From assembly GCA_024697025.1 (NCBI GenBank), contig JAILGH010000046.1:1-64000 (forward strand): a stretch of DNA of 64,000 nucleotides, given 5' to 3'. The stretch is from Pseudobutyrivibrio sp. (GTDB lineage Bacteria; Bacillota; Clostridia; Lachnospirales; Lachnospiraceae). How positions within the stretch are numbered: the stretch's first letter is position 1; the number at the start of each line of letters is the position of its first letter. The notes under the pieces were generated by a model. It made no database searches. It was not told the DNA's origin and worked only from the letters and a program-made list of their open reading frames with translations. The position numbers were made by a program, and so were the translations under genes. This document shows, piece after piece, positions 8,239-17,633 of the stretch.

Positions 8239-8377
8239 ATTTTTCCCCTAAATTGCTAAAATCACTCCAAGAATTATTATAACTAATAAATACACATTAT
8301 AAAAGAATTATAATCTTAAAGTTTTATTAACTCTATCGTCGCTTCGCTTATAATTTAAAATCGTATCAAGCTTGATT
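8239..8377 (-). promoter_or_regulatory. AT-rich hisD-hisB intergenic region, possible internal promoter
   Basis: This 139-base gap breaks an otherwise tightly packed operon. On the minus strand it has several TATAAT boxes but no clear -35 at 17 bases. The 12-base palindrome ATCAAGCTTGAT lies just after the hisD stop. An internal promoter or processing site is likely, but the exact element is not resolved. Confidence 0.35.
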
Positions 8378-9670
8378 TCAAATATCTTCGAATCTCACCT
8401 TAATTGAATTTGCGTGAGCTGTAAGCTGCTCGTTGTTTGCAAATTTAACAATATCTGGATAAACCTTTTTAAGTGCTTCCTTAGAGTAAGAAATAACGCT
8501 AGATTTCTTAATGAAATCATCAACTGAAAGTGGTGAGAAAAATCTAGCGGTTCCATTTGTAGGAAGTACGTGGTTAGGCCCAGCAAAGTAATCGCCAAGT
8601 GGCTCTGATGAATACTGGCCAAGGAACATCGCTCCTGCATTCTTAACATATGTCATTGTCTCAAATGGATTAGCAGTAACAATCTCTAAATGCTCTGATG
8701 CTATAGCGTTAACACAGTCAATTGCATCTTTCATATTGTCTGCTACAAGAAGGTATCCAAAGTTATCAAGTGACTTTTGGATGATGTCCTTTCTTGAGAG
8801 AATCTTAACAAATCTCTCAACTTCCTTTGCGACCTCATCAGCAAGCTTCTCTGATGTAGTAACAAGGATTGCTGATGCAAGCTCGTCGTGCTCTGCCTGA
8901 GAAAGTAAATCAGCTGCCACATAAGTAGGATTAGCTGTCTCATCTGCAAGTACTAAAATCTCTGAAGGGCCAGCGATGGAATCGATTGAAACATATCCAA
9001 ATACCGCCTTCTTTGCTAAAGCAACAAAAATGTTGCCCGGACCAACAATCTTATCTACCTTAGCGATTGACTCTGTTCCAAAAGCAAGAGCTGCTATGGC
9101 CTGAGCACCACCGCATTTGTATATAACATCTACACCAGCCTCGTTTGCAGCAACTAGAGTGCTAGGATTGACCTTGCCCTCCTTGTCGCATGGAGTACAC
9201 ATGTAAATACAGTCAACACCTGCAACCTTAGCAGGCATAACATTCATAAGAACTGAAGAAGGATATACTGCCTTACCACCTGGCACATAGACACCAACCT
9301 TTGCAAGTGGTGAAAACTTTTGACCAAGGATTATACCTTCCTCGGAAGTAAACCAGCTATTCTGCTTTTGTTTTGCGTGATAGCTTTCGATGTTGACAAG
9401 TGCCTTTCTAATAACCTCAACAAGCTCTGCCGGTACTACCTTGTAGGCTTCTTCTATCTCCTCTTTAGTAACGACTATGTTGTCGGCATTAATATCAGCA
9501 CCATCAAATTTTTTGGTGTATTCAAATACAGCTTTATCGCCGCCATCTCTAACGTTGCCAACGATTTCATTAACTGTTGCTTCGTACTCTGTATACTGAT
9601 TAGGGCTTCGCTTAAGCAAAGACTCTAATATGCCTTCAATTGTCTCACTTGTAAGTTTAAGCTTTCTCAT
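8378..9670 (-). CDS. hisD: Histidinol dehydrogenase
   Basis: Zn2+ and NAD+-dependent enzyme for the last two steps of histidine synthesis. The 430 aa show the complete fold, with GPGNIFVALAKK, AGPSEILVLAD, the zinc motif LLSQAEHDE, SEHLEI and the substrate loop FAGPNHVLPT. Its start overlaps the end of hisG by 14 bases, so the two are translationally coupled. No unusual residues were noticed. Confidence 0.97.
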   Translation of the reverse strand: MRKLKLTSETIEGILESLLKRSPNQYTEYEATVNEIVGNVRDGGDKAVFEYTKKFDGADINADNIVVTKEEIEEAYKVVPAELVEVIRKALVNIESYHAKQKQNSWFTSEEGIILGQKFSPLAKVGVYVPGGKAVYPSSVLMNVMPAKVAGVDCIYMCTPCDKEGKVNPSTLVAANEAGVDVIYKCGGAQAIAALAFGTESIAKVDKIVGPGNIFVALAKKAVFGYVSIDSIAGPSEILVLADETANPTYVAADLLSQAEHDELASAILVTTSEKLADEVAKEVERFVKILSRKDIIQKSLDNFGYLLVADNMKDAIDCVNAIASEHLEIVTANPFETMTYVKNAGAMFLGQYSSEPLGDYFAGPNHVLPTNGTARFFSPLSVDDFIKKSSVISYSKEALKKVYPDIVKFANNEQLTAHANSIKVRFEDI

Positions 9671-10313
9671 TTTCCAAAGCTCCCTTCAATTTTTCGATAA
9701 GGGCTGTAATTCTCTCGTGTTCCATCTTCATTGAAACCTGATTTACAACCATTCTTGCTGAAAGAGGACATACCTCCTCAAGAACAACAAGTCCATTTTC
9801 TCTAAGTGTAGATCCTGTCTCTACGATATCTACGATAACCTCTGAAAGACCAACGATAGGTGCAAGCTCAATTGAACCGTTAAGCTTGATAATCTCTACT
9901 GTCTGGTTCTTGGTATTGTAGAAATAATCCTTTGCAATGCGTGGATACTTACTAGCAACGCGGATAAGCTCGTGATGCTTAAGTAAATCCTCTGCCTCCT
10001 TTGGGCCGCACACGCACATACGGCACTTGCCAAATCCAAGGTCTAAAACCTCGTAAATGTTGCGGTTCTCCTCTAGGATTGTATCCTCACCAACTACGCC
10101 TATATCTGCAGCACCATACTCAACATATGTAGGTACGTCTGGACCCTTTGAAAGGAAAAATCTAAGCTTTAACTCTTCGTTGGTGAAAATGAGCTTTCTA
10201 GTGTCAGGATCCTTCATCTCCTCGCAGGTAATTCCAATGCTTTCAAATAAAGCAAGTGTCTGTTTTGCAAGACGCCCCTTACCAAGGGCGAAAGTTAAAT
10301 ATCTATCACTCAT
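9657..10313 (-). CDS. hisG: ATP phosphoribosyltransferase, short form catalytic subunit
   Basis: First committed step of histidine synthesis (ATP plus PRPP to PR-ATP). At 218 aa this is the short HisG-S form lacking the C-terminal regulatory domain, which needs HisZ for activity and feedback control. ALGKGRLAKQ begins the fold, GAADIGVVGEDTI is a substrate-binding segment, and DIVETGSTL is the PRPP loop. It lies 4 bases downstream of hisZ, as expected for partners of a hetero-octamer. Confidence 0.97.
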   Translation of the reverse strand: MSDRYLTFALGKGRLAKQTLALFESIGITCEEMKDPDTRKLIFTNEELKLRFFLSKGPDVPTYVEYGAADIGVVGEDTILEENRNIYEVLDLGFGKCRMCVCGPKEAEDLLKHHELIRVASKYPRIAKDYFYNTKNQTVEIIKLNGSIELAPIVGLSEVIVDIVETGSTLRENGLVVLEEVCPLSARMVVNQVSMKMEHERITALIEKLKGALENEKA

Positions 10314-10317
10314 ATTA

Positions 10318-11301
10318 TTATCTCTCCAATGCTAACATTAACTGGTCTACTGTAATCGCAAAGCCAATAGCTGGCTTATCCTTGCCAAAGTGGCTAAGAA
10401 GTGAATCATATCTACCACCCTTTACTAAAGGCTCGCCAATTCCATATGAATAGCCTGTAAAAATAATTCCTGTATAGTACTTGTACTCAGAAATCATACC
10501 AAGCTCAAATGAAACGTAATCCATAACGCCGTTCTTATCCAAAATCTCATATAACTGATTGAGATAAACAAGAGCATCATAAACCTTTGAGTATCCCTTA
10601 GCCTTTTCAAGATAAGACGCCCACTCATCTGGAGCATTTAAAATCTTGGCTGTAATATTAAAAAGTTCTAAAAGGTCTGAATCAACGCCGGCCTTCTCAA
10701 GAAGCTCCTTTGCTCCGTAAAAGTTCTTGTTGGAAATCAATGAGATAAGCTTTTCCTCATCTGACTCAGAAAGATTAGCTGCCTCAATAAGACCTCTAAC
10801 AACATCAATGTGGCCAACACCAATTTCAAATTCCTTAAGGCCTAACTCCTTAAGAGCATTTACAACTATAGTAAGAATCTCAGCATCCGCCTCTACAGAG
10901 CTTACGCCAATAAACTCGCAGCCAGCCTGAGTACTCTCCTTAAGACGGCCCTGAAGACTGTGATAATTGATGAATACATTGCCCTCATAAGAAAGCTTCA
11001 CTGGTGTATCAGTGTCAGAAAAATACATAGCTGCAGCTCTAGCTACAGATGGTGTAATATCTGGGCGAAGTACAAGTGTGTTGCCATCTCTATCAAAGAA
11101 CTTGAACATCTCGTTGGACTTGCATGAGCCTACCTCTTTTGAGAATGTATCAAAATACTCAAAAGTAGGTGTAGAAATTGGGCTATAACCAAAATCCTTG
11201 AAACACTTTCTAAGATTATATAAAGCATCTAAACGACGCTCATACTCGCTATTATAAATATCACGAACTCCCTCTGGAGTATGTAAAGTTAAGTTTTTCA
11301 T
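10318..11301 (-). CDS. hisZ: ATP phosphoribosyltransferase regulatory subunit
   Basis: Catalytically dead class II histidyl-tRNA synthetase paralogue that pairs with short HisG and gives histidine feedback inhibition. It shows TPEGVRDIY, the motif-2-like LRPDITPSVAR and the late GGRYDSLLSHFG. At 327 aa it lacks the anticodon-binding domain of true HisRS. First gene of the operon, with AAGGAG ahead of the ATG and a strong promoter 50 bases upstream. Confidence 0.95.
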   Translation of the reverse strand: MKNLTLHTPEGVRDIYNSEYERRLDALYNLRKCFKDFGYSPISTPTFEYFDTFSKEVGSCKSNEMFKFFDRDGNTLVLRPDITPSVARAAAMYFSDTDTPVKLSYEGNVFINYHSLQGRLKESTQAGCEFIGVSSVEADAEILTIVVNALKELGLKEFEIGVGHIDVVRGLIEAANLSESDEEKLISLISNKNFYGAKELLEKAGVDSDLLELFNITAKILNAPDEWASYLEKAKGYSKVYDALVYLNQLYEILDKNGVMDYVSFELGMISEYKYYTGIIFTGYSYGIGEPLVKGGRYDSLLSHFGKDKPAIGFAITVDQLMLALER

Positions 11302-11349
11302 ATTAACTCCTTTGCTTAGTTCACTTTAGTCTGCTAACGTAATAAAGTG

Positions 11350-11378
11350 ATTATAACCGAAGAAAGCCACGAAGTCAA
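11350..11378 (-). promoter_or_regulatory. Histidine operon promoter
   Basis: -35 TTGACT (11378..11373), 17-base spacer, -10 TATAAT (11355..11350). It begins 5 bases after the recU stop. The leader to hisZ is about 40 bases, too short for a T-box or a histidine attenuator. Confidence 0.88.
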
Positions 11379-11382
11379 CTTT

Positions 11383-11922
11383 CTAGGCTAAATCGCGGCT
11401 TTTTAAATCAATATTTATCATATCTAGATAAGGAACAAGTAAGTTTGGTTTGGTAGAAAAGAAATATTTTTCATCTAATTCCTCTATACGAAAACTCTTT
11501 CTACCTCCCTCTACCATCCTATCCCAAAAACTCTTTAACTGTTGATAGGTTAAATAATAATAGATATCTCTCTCACTAAAAAATATTAAAATAAACGCCA
11601 AACCGTCCTGTTTTTCCCATTGCCCCATAAAGTCAATCTGGTGAGGATGGATATTTTGTAAAGGAAAAGTATCCTTATTACATTCCTTAGCATCAAAACA
11701 AACAGGAATCCCCTGAATAGCCCCCACATAATCTACAGTAGACTTTTGGTCGAAATATGCAAGGGTTATGTGCCCCTTTTTGCTATCCATCTCGATAGGT
11801 GTAATTGGAGTTGGAATTTTTTGAATAAGGGCTAAACCATTTTCTTGGTAGACGTCGTTTGTTTTGTTTATAAATTCTTCGAATGTTGAACCTCGAAGAC
11901 CTCTGGATTTAAAAGTAGACAT
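11383..11922 (-). CDS. recU: Holliday junction resolvase RecU
   Basis: Structure-specific endonuclease resolving four-way DNA junctions, working with RuvAB. Family signatures are GSTFEEFINKTN, KIPTPITPI, the catalytic STVDYVG (Asp64), CFDAKE (Asp77, Lys79) and FPLQNIHPHQ. The position usually Glu in FEAKET is Asp here, a conservative change. The 179-aa start (MSTFKSRG) is chosen because AGAGGAG lies 5 bases upstream; the longer frame to 12006 would add 28 residues unlike RecU. It overlaps the pseudouridine synthase gene by 14 bases. RuvA and RuvB are encoded about 21 kb away. Confidence 0.93.
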   Translation of the reverse strand: MSTFKSRGLRGSTFEEFINKTNDVYQENGLALIQKIPTPITPIEMDSKKGHITLAYFDQKSTVDYVGAIQGIPVCFDAKECNKDTFPLQNIHPHQIDFMGQWEKQDGLAFILIFFSERDIYYYLTYQQLKSFWDRMVEGGRKSFRIEELDEKYFFSTKPNLLVPYLDMINIDLKSRDLA

Positions 11923-12844
11923 TAAACTCCTCTGGCTCCTTTGCTTCGTATATACGATTATCAGAAAACTCAATCGAGTATGCGTGTAAAAGTTGGCTCT
12001 TGGCATTTAGCCTTTTATTAGCTGATACATTGCCATATTTCATATCTCCTAAAATAGGATGTCCTATGCTTGACAAATGCGCACGTATCTGGTGCGTTCT
12101 TCCGGTAATTAGATGAATCTCAAGTAAAGTCAAATCATTATCTAAATGCTTAAGTGGATGATAGGCTGTCTTGATTGGCTTGGAATCTTTAACCTGTTTA
12201 TCTGTAATTGTAACTGTGTTAGTAGCCTCATCCTTTACAAGAAAGCCGTCAACCTGGCTTGCTTCATCAACGCTTCCAAGGACAATTGCATGATAAAGCT
12301 TGATGCAGCTTCTCTCCTTTAGAGCCTTACCAAGGCGTTGACTTGCCGGAAGATTTTTTGCAAATAAAACTATTCCAGATGTATTTCTATCAAGTCTGTT
12401 ACAAATACTAGGATGAAAATGCTTAAAATCCTCCTCAGAAAGCTGTCCCGATGAAATCATATAGGATAAAGCCATCTCATTGATTGAAACATCGCTGTCG
12501 CTATCCTTTTGAGACTTAATACCTGAGGGCTTGTTAATGATAATCATGTTTTCATCTTCATAGACTATATCAATATTTGAGTCTACTGACTTAAGCTTAT
12601 CATATAAAGGATCAGTAATATCTTTTCCTGACATTTTGTCAAAGGTTTCATCAGAAAACCATATCTTTACAATATCATCTGTATTAAGTTTCTCTGCGCC
12701 ATCAGCCTTCTTGTCATTTAAAGTGATGTTTTTCTTTCGAAGCATCTTGTAAATAAATGATGTGGATGCCTCGGAAAGAACTCGCTTCAAATATTTATCA
12801 AAGCGCTGATTGCTATCGTTTTCGTTTATTATTAGTTCTTTCAT
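11909..12844 (-). CDS. RluA-family pseudouridine synthase
   Basis: Isomerises uridine to pseudouridine in RNA. An S4-type RNA-binding domain occupies residues 1-70 ([10 protein letters not shown]). The catalytic domain has NKPSGIKSQ and [20 protein letters not shown], where Asp152 in RLDRxTSG is the catalytic residue, plus [20 protein letters not shown]. At 311 aa with an S4 domain it fits the RluC/RluD group, but the target (23S rRNA or tRNA) cannot be set from sequence. It overlaps the ygiQ-like gene by 32 bases and recU by 14. Confidence 0.93.
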   Translation of the reverse strand: MKELIINENDSNQRFDKYLKRVLSEASTSFIYKMLRKKNITLNDKKADGAEKLNTDDIVKIWFSDETFDKMSGKDITDPLYDKLKSVDSNIDIVYEDENMIIINKPSGIKSQKDSDSDVSINEMALSYMISSGQLSEEDFKHFHPSICNRLDRNTSGIVLFAKNLPASQRLGKALKERSCIKLYHAIVLGSVDEASQVDGFLVKDEATNTVTITDKQVKDSKPIKTAYHPLKHLDNDLTLLEIHLITGRTHQIRAHLSSIGHPILGDMKYGNVSANKRLNAKSQLLHAYSIEFSDNRIYEAKEPEEFNVYF

Positions 12845-14759
12845 TTTTTGTTTTAGTTTTCCCTGTATTTTTAGAAGAATTAGTCTTAATACTATTCTTG
12901 GATTGTTTATTTCTTACTTGCTTGGTATTCGATTTATTAGAATTTATAACTTTAGCATTTTTGATTTTTCTTGGAGGAATAAGACAATTCTCTCCAAATC
13001 CTATCAAATCCTCTCTACCAGCTTTGATTAAAGCCTCTTTTACAAGGTCATAATTTTCAGGACGCTTGTACTGAATCAACGCCCTTTGCATGGCCTTTTC
13101 ATGCGGATTCTTACAAACATAAACAGGCTTCATATCCCTTGGGTCAATTTCAGTATAATACATAGTTGTAGAAATTGTACTTGGAGTTGGATAAAAATCC
13201 TGCACCTGCTCAGGGGACAAATGATGGTCTCGCAAATATTCTGCCAAAGCTATTGCATCATCTAGGGTTGAGCCTGGATGAGAACTCATAAGATAAGGCA
13301 CTAAGTATTGCTTAAGATTAAGCTGCTTGTTAATCTTGGCATACTTTTCACAAAAACTGTTATACACGCTAATATCAGGCTTTCCAAGGTACGATAATAC
13401 ATTGTTAGAAATATGCTCAGGAGCTACCTTGAGCTGCCCGCTGATATGATATTTGCAAAGCTCCCTAAGGAAAGTATCATCCTTATCGTACATCACATAA
13501 TCAAATCTTACACCTGAACGAACAAATACCTTCTTTACCTTTGGAAGCTTTCTAAGCTTAGAAAGAAGCGATACATAATCCTTGTGGTCAACCTCAAGAT
13601 TAGGACACTTGGTAGGGAAAAGGCATTGACGATTGGTGCAAACTCCTTTAGTCATCTGCTTTTTGCAAGACGGATTCCTAAAGTTGGCAGTAGGACCACC
13701 TACATCATGAATGTATCCCTTAAATTCTGGGTCCTCAGTAATTAGCTTCGCCTCATTAATAATTGACTCATGACTGCGAGATTGTATGATGCGTCCCTGA
13801 TGAAAGGTTAATGCACAGAAGTTACATCCACCAAAACATCCCCTGTTACTAATCAAAGAAAACTTAACTTCCTTGATTGCAGGAATACCTCCGGCGGCCT
13901 CGTACATTGGATGGTATGTCCGCATATACTCTATCGCATATATATCATCCATCTCCTGTCTACTTAAAGGCTTTTGAGGTGGATTTTGTACAACAAACAT
14001 AGATCCATCATAGGTCGCCACAAGCTTTTGGGCTGTAAAAGCATCCGTATTTACGTATTGCACATAAAAGCTTTTAGCATAACTAGTCTTATCAGATTTA
14101 ATCTCCTCGTATGATGGAAGAATTAATCCATCCTCAGTAAAGGACTTATCTCGAGTTTTAAATACTGTGCCTGGAATATAAGTTATGTCCTTAACATCCA
14201 TTCCAGAAGCAAGACAATCAGCTATTTCTATTACAGAACGCTCTCCCATTCCATAAGAAATCAAATCTGCTCCAGATTCTAACAATATAGAACGACGAAC
14301 CTTATTTGACCAATAATCATAATGAGCAAGTCTTCTAAGGGATGCCTCTATCCCTCCGATTATGATAGGCTTCTTTTTGTATGTATGACGAATTAAATTG
14401 CAATAAACAACGGTGGCGTAATCAGGTCTAAGACCAATCTTGCCTCCTGGAGAATAATTGTCATAGTCTCTGCGACGTTTTGAAACGCTATAGTGGTTAA
14501 CCATAGAATCCATATTTCCTGCGCTAACCAAAAAGCCAAGACGTGGTTCTCCTAAAATATCAATAGAACTATCATCCTTCCAATCTGGCTGAGAAATTAT
14601 CCCTACAGAATAACCATGTAACTCTAAAATCCTGCATATAATAGCTGCACCAAAAGAAGGATGATCTACATAAGCATCACCACACACATAGACAAAATCT
14701 AATTGGTCTATGCCTCTTTCTTTTAAATCAGCTTTACACACTGGCAAAAACTTTTGCAT
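12813..14759 (-). CDS. ygiQ: YgiQ family radical SAM protein
   Basis: UPF0313/YgiQ family, reaction unknown. The N-terminal part has [16 protein letters not shown] and [17 protein letters not shown]. The radical SAM cluster motif is [11 protein letters not shown]. Conserved downstream blocks include KVAPEH, MSSHPG and [15 protein letters not shown]. The last 45 residues or so form a Lys/Asn/Ser/Thr-rich basic tail that looks disordered and may bind nucleic acid. Its end overlaps the pseudouridine synthase start by 32 bases. Confidence 0.92.
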   Translation of the reverse strand: MQKFLPVCKADLKERGIDQLDFVYVCGDAYVDHPSFGAAIICRILELHGYSVGIISQPDWKDDSSIDILGEPRLGFLVSAGNMDSMVNHYSVSKRRRDYDNYSPGGKIGLRPDYATVVYCNLIRHTYKKKPIIIGGIEASLRRLAHYDYWSNKVRRSILLESGADLISYGMGERSVIEIADCLASGMDVKDITYIPGTVFKTRDKSFTEDGLILPSYEEIKSDKTSYAKSFYVQYVNTDAFTAQKLVATYDGSMFVVQNPPQKPLSRQEMDDIYAIEYMRTYHPMYEAAGGIPAIKEVKFSLISNRGCFGGCNFCALTFHQGRIIQSRSHESIINEAKLITEDPEFKGYIHDVGGPTANFRNPSCKKQMTKGVCTNRQCLFPTKCPNLEVDHKDYVSLLSKLRKLPKVKKVFVRSGVRFDYVMYDKDDTFLRELCKYHISGQLKVAPEHISNNVLSYLGKPDISVYNSFCEKYAKINKQLNLKQYLVPYLMSSHPGSTLDDAIALAEYLRDHHLSPEQVQDFYPTPSTISTTMYYTEIDPRDMKPVYVCKNPHEKAMQRALIQYKRPENYDLVKEALIKAGREDLIGFGENCLIPPRKIKNAKVINSNKSNTKQVRNKQSKNSIKTNSSKNTGKTKTKNERTNNKRKR

Positions 14760-14793
14760 AAATACCTCTAAACATATTAGTAAAAAAGAAAAA

Positions 14794-14848
14794 AGCCAAC
14801 CTTAAGCAGACAAGCATTACCTACGCTTATGAGCTAAACAAGTTGGCT
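14794..14848 (-). terminator. Terminator of the yicC-coaD operon
   Basis: AGCCAAC pairs with GTTGGCT around an inner AAGC...GCTT hairpin, followed on the minus strand by a long T-rich run. It sits between the coiled-coil gene and ygiQ. Confidence 0.8.
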
Positions 14849-14868
14849 AATAACTTTCTAAAATTAAT

Positions 14869-15561
14869 TTATTCTTTGTTGAAGAACTGCTCTGGAATAT
14901 CTAAAGCTGGGACTTCCTCCTCGGCAGCCTGTACAGCAGCACCTTGTGCCTCGGCAACTGGCTGCGCTGCGGTTGCTTCTAGTGAAGTCGCAGGGTCTGT
15001 AGCGCCATCATTAAGAGACTCTGGAACAAGTGATGCTCTGTTGGCATCAACAGTATCAAGATAAACCTGCATAGTGCTGAGGAATGTATCTGTACGAGTC
15101 TTGGTAGTCTCGATTGAATTAGCTAAAATAGATTGAATATTAGCAAGCAACTCATCCGTATATGCGATAGCGCCCATTCTAATATTGTTAGCATCTTCAG
15201 TAGCTCTATCAATCTTCTCCTGAGCATTCTTCTGCGCTATAAGAATAACTTCGTTAGCCTGAGCATAAGCTTGTTGCATAATCTGATGCTCTGAAACAAG
15301 CTCGTTGGTCTGAACCTGTGCCTGGCTAATTATATCGTCAGCTTTTGCTTTTGCGTCAGCTAAAATCTGCTCACGATTAGCAATCATACGCTGATATTTA
15401 CGTATTTCGTCTGGAGTCTTTGTTCTAAGCTCCTGTAATAAAGATTCAAGCTCATCCTTATTAACAATAATTTTGTTTGTGGAAAAAGCTGATGGCTTGC
15501 AATCATCAATATAAGCTTCAATCTCGTCAATAATGTCTTCAATTTTGCTTGTATTTGCCAT
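14869..15561 (-). CDS. Coiled-coil protein (DivIVA / ATPase subunit-like), 230 aa
   Basis: No enzyme motif. Residues 25-150 are Ala/Glu/Gln/Lys-rich with heptad-like spacing, reminiscent of DivIVA or of ATP-synthase subunit B/E coiled coils, for which such genes are often labelled. After about residue 180 comes an Ala/Glu-rich, probably disordered tail ending DIPEQFFNKE. There is no signal peptide or membrane helix. It is the last gene of the yicC operon, 5 bases after coaD, a neighbourhood seen in other Lachnospiraceae. A scaffold or cell-pole role is a guess. Confidence 0.7.
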   Translation of the reverse strand: MANTSKIEDIIDEIEAYIDDCKPSAFSTNKIIVNKDELESLLQELRTKTPDEIRKYQRMIANREQILADAKAKADDIISQAQVQTNELVSEHQIMQQAYAQANEVILIAQKNAQEKIDRATEDANNIRMGAIAYTDELLANIQSILANSIETTKTRTDTFLSTMQVYLDTVDANRASLVPESLNDGATDPATSLEATAAQPVAEAQGAAVQAAEEEVPALDIPEQFFNKE

Positions 15562-15566
15562 TATGT

Positions 15567-16055
15567 TTACTTCTCCTTGTTATTAAATTTGGCTTCTATA
15601 AGAGGTATAACCTGAGGTGGAACAAATAGGCTAATGTCTCCGCCATAAGACGCAAATTCCTTTGCGACAGTAGAACTCAAATATGAATACTTTAAAGATG
15701 TAGTCATAAACAAGGTCTCAAGCTCTGGATATTGAACCTTATTGGATTGAGCAAGCTGAATTTCATTTTCAAAATCTGTAACAGCTCTTAAGCCTCTAAT
15801 TATAACCTGTGCATCTTTTTTCTTAGCGAAATCAACCAATAACCCCTCAAAGCATTCAACTTTGACGTTATCTAAATTTTCAGTCAATTCACTTATCATA
15901 CTAACACGTTCATCAATGGAAAACAACGGATTTTTTTGCTTGTTATTGAGAACGCCGATGATTAACTCATCGCATAATTTACTCGCTCTTTTAATGATAT
16001 CCAAATGTCCAAAAGTAATGGGATCAAAACTACCAGGATAAATTGCTCTTTTCAT
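15567..16055 (-). CDS. coaD: Phosphopantetheine adenylyltransferase
   Basis: Penultimate step of coenzyme A synthesis (4'-phosphopantetheine plus ATP to dephospho-CoA). The nucleotidyltransferase motif [16 protein letters not shown] (TxGH as TFGH) is at the N-terminus, with the conserved [16 protein letters not shown] and [18 protein letters not shown] blocks. The 162 aa are standard. It starts 1 base after rsmD, a common pairing. Confidence 0.97.
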   Translation of the reverse strand: MKRAIYPGSFDPITFGHLDIIKRASKLCDELIIGVLNNKQKNPLFSIDERVSMISELTENLDNVKVECFEGLLVDFAKKKDAQVIIRGLRAVTDFENEIQLAQSNKVQYPELETLFMTTSLKYSYLSSTVAKEFASYGGDISLFVPPQVIPLIEAKFNNKEK

Positions 16056-16056
16056 C

Positions 16057-16608
16057 TTACGCCTTCTTTAAAAATACATGTTTGTTAGTCTTATATAGCT
16101 TCTCCTTGATAATGCAAAAACCAATGGACGAAACATAATCAAGCTCTGTTTCAAGTGAAGCTTCAACAATAATAACAGTATTATCTGAAATGAAATCCGC
16201 TGACGATAAAGCTTCAAGTACTTGCTTTTCAATTGACTTGTTGTATGGTGGATCCATAAAAACTATGTCAAAAGCAGAATGCCCATTTAATTTGTGTAGT
16301 GCCCCAAAAACATCCTCTTTATATAACTTGCTAACATCAAGAAACTTTGCTTTATTGAGATTGTGCTCAATTGCTGCAATAGCTTTTTTGTCCTTTTCAA
16401 CAAAGATAGCTTCCCTTGCACCTCTACTAAGAGCCTCAATTCCCATTTGCCCACTTCCAGCAAACAAATCTAGGAAATAGCTGTCATAGATATCTGGTGC
16501 AATCATGTTAAACAACGTTTCTTTTATTCTATCTGAAGTAGGGCGAGTATCCAACCCCTCAGGGGTTTCAAGATTCATGCCTCTCTTACTTCCTGAAATA
16601 ACTCTCAA
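16057..16608 (-). CDS. rsmD: 16S rRNA (guanine966-N2)-methyltransferase
   Basis: SAM-dependent methyltransferase modifying 16S rRNA. The N-terminus [18 protein letters not shown] and [13 protein letters not shown] are family-specific; [18 protein letters not shown] is the SAM motif and FMDPPYN the catalytic NPPY-type motif. The 183 aa are typical. It lies 3 bases from cinA and 1 base from coaD. Confidence 0.97.
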   Translation of the reverse strand: MRVISGSKRGMNLETPEGLDTRPTSDRIKETLFNMIAPDIYDSYFLDLFAGSGQMGIEALSRGAREAIFVEKDKKAIAAIEHNLNKAKFLDVSKLYKEDVFGALHKLNGHSAFDIVFMDPPYNKSIEKQVLEALSSADFISDNTVIIVEASLETELDYVSSIGFCIIKEKLYKTNKHVFLKKA

Positions 16609-16611
16609 TGT

Positions 16612-17091
16612 TTATTCCTCTAAACTTAGTAAACAATTAGTTAGAAGCTTGATAGCTTCTTTGGCAGCAGCCTGTCTGACCTGACTTCTATCACCTGATA
16701 AATTCAACTTAACAATTTGACATTTATCAGCGCCATATGCGCATGCTAAGTAAACTAGACCAACAGGCTTTGAAGGAGAACCACCACCTGGACCTGCAAT
16801 GCCTGTGGATGAAAGGCCAAAATCAGCTGAAGCAACTCTTCTAACTCCTTTTGCCATCTCTGCTGCGGTCTGCTCACTTACAGCGCCATAAGCCTCAAGA
16901 GTCTTAGCGGTAACGCCTAAATTCTTCATCTTGGCTTCGTTGGAATATGTAATATATCCTTCGTTGAAACAATCTGAAGCTCCAGCCACATCCACAATGG
17001 AACTTGCTATAAGTCCACCAGTACATGATTCTGCTGTTGCAACTGTTAAATTAGCCTGAGAAAGTTTGCTAATTAAAGTTGCTATATCCAT
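16612..17091 (-). CDS. pncC: Nicotinamide-nucleotide amidase (CinA C-terminal domain)
   Basis: PncC-type NMN deamidase, consisting only of the CinA C-terminal domain (159 aa), without the MoaB-like N-terminal half of full CinA. The TAESCTGGLIASSIVDVAG motif and STGIAGPGGGSPSKPVGLVY block are diagnostic. It recycles NMN in NAD metabolism. Its start codon shares one base with the pgsA stop (TAATG). Confidence 0.93.
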   Translation of the reverse strand: MDIATLISKLSQANLTVATAESCTGGLIASSIVDVAGASDCFNEGYITYSNEAKMKNLGVTAKTLEAYGAVSEQTAAEMAKGVRRVASADFGLSSTGIAGPGGGSPSKPVGLVYLACAYGADKCQIVKLNLSGDRSQVRQAAAKEAIKLLTNCLLSLEE

Positions 17092-17633
17092 TATTTCTGC
17101 TCCTTAAGTACATCGATATTTTGATAGATGTAAACAACAAGAGAAACAATAGTCATAATAAGTGAAGCCCAAATGGCTACCTGGCCAAGGAACTGTAACA
17201 ACTTCCATGGGAAGTTTGCTACAAGAATGATAACCATAACCATCTGACATACTGTCTTTATTTTGCCAAAAATGTTGGCTGCTATAACAATATTATTTTC
17301 AGCAGCAACAAGTCTAAAACCAGAGATAATGAACTCTCTAGCAACAATGATAATTACAAACCAAGCTGAAAGCTGGCCTGTTGCAATAAGGCAAATCATT
17401 GCTGAACATACTAAAAGTTTGTCTGCAAGAGGATCCATAAACTTTCCGAAGTTAGTTACAAGATTGTACTTGCGGGCAATCTTTCCATCAAATAAATCAG
17501 TAAGTGAAGCCACTGCAAAGATTAAATCAGCAATGATTCTAAACACCTGACTATCTGGCTTAATCAATAAGAAAAATACGAAAACAGGAATAAGAATAAT
17601 CCTGAAAAGTGTTAATTTGTTTGGTAAATTCAT
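17091..17633 (-). CDS. pgsA: CDP-diacylglycerol-glycerol-3-phosphate 3-phosphatidyltransferase
   Basis: Membrane enzyme making phosphatidylglycerol phosphate. The CDP-alcohol phosphotransferase signature runs from DLFDGKIARKY through GKFMDPLADK (DG-x2-AR-x8-G-x3-D-x3-D). Several hydrophobic segments indicate about 5-6 membrane helices. The 180 aa are typical. It overlaps rimO by 4 bases (ATGA). Confidence 0.95.
   Translation of the reverse strand: MNLPNKLTLFRIILIPVFVFFLLIKPDSQVFRIIADLIFAVASLTDLFDGKIARKYNLVTNFGKFMDPLADKLLVCSAMICLIATGQLSAWFVIIIVAREFIISGFRLVAAENNIVIAANIFGKIKTVCQMVMVIILVANFPWKLLQFLGQVAIWASLIMTIVSLVVYIYQNIDVLKEQK

Noticed and set aside
11302-11349. Histidine attenuator or T-box in the his leader
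   Set aside because: The leader between promoter and hisZ is about 40 bases, with no His codon run and no terminator-like stem.
11923-12006. 28-residue N-terminal extension of recU
   Set aside because: It is read from inside the pseudouridine synthase gene, is unlike RecU, and the AGAGGAG site supports the internal ATG.
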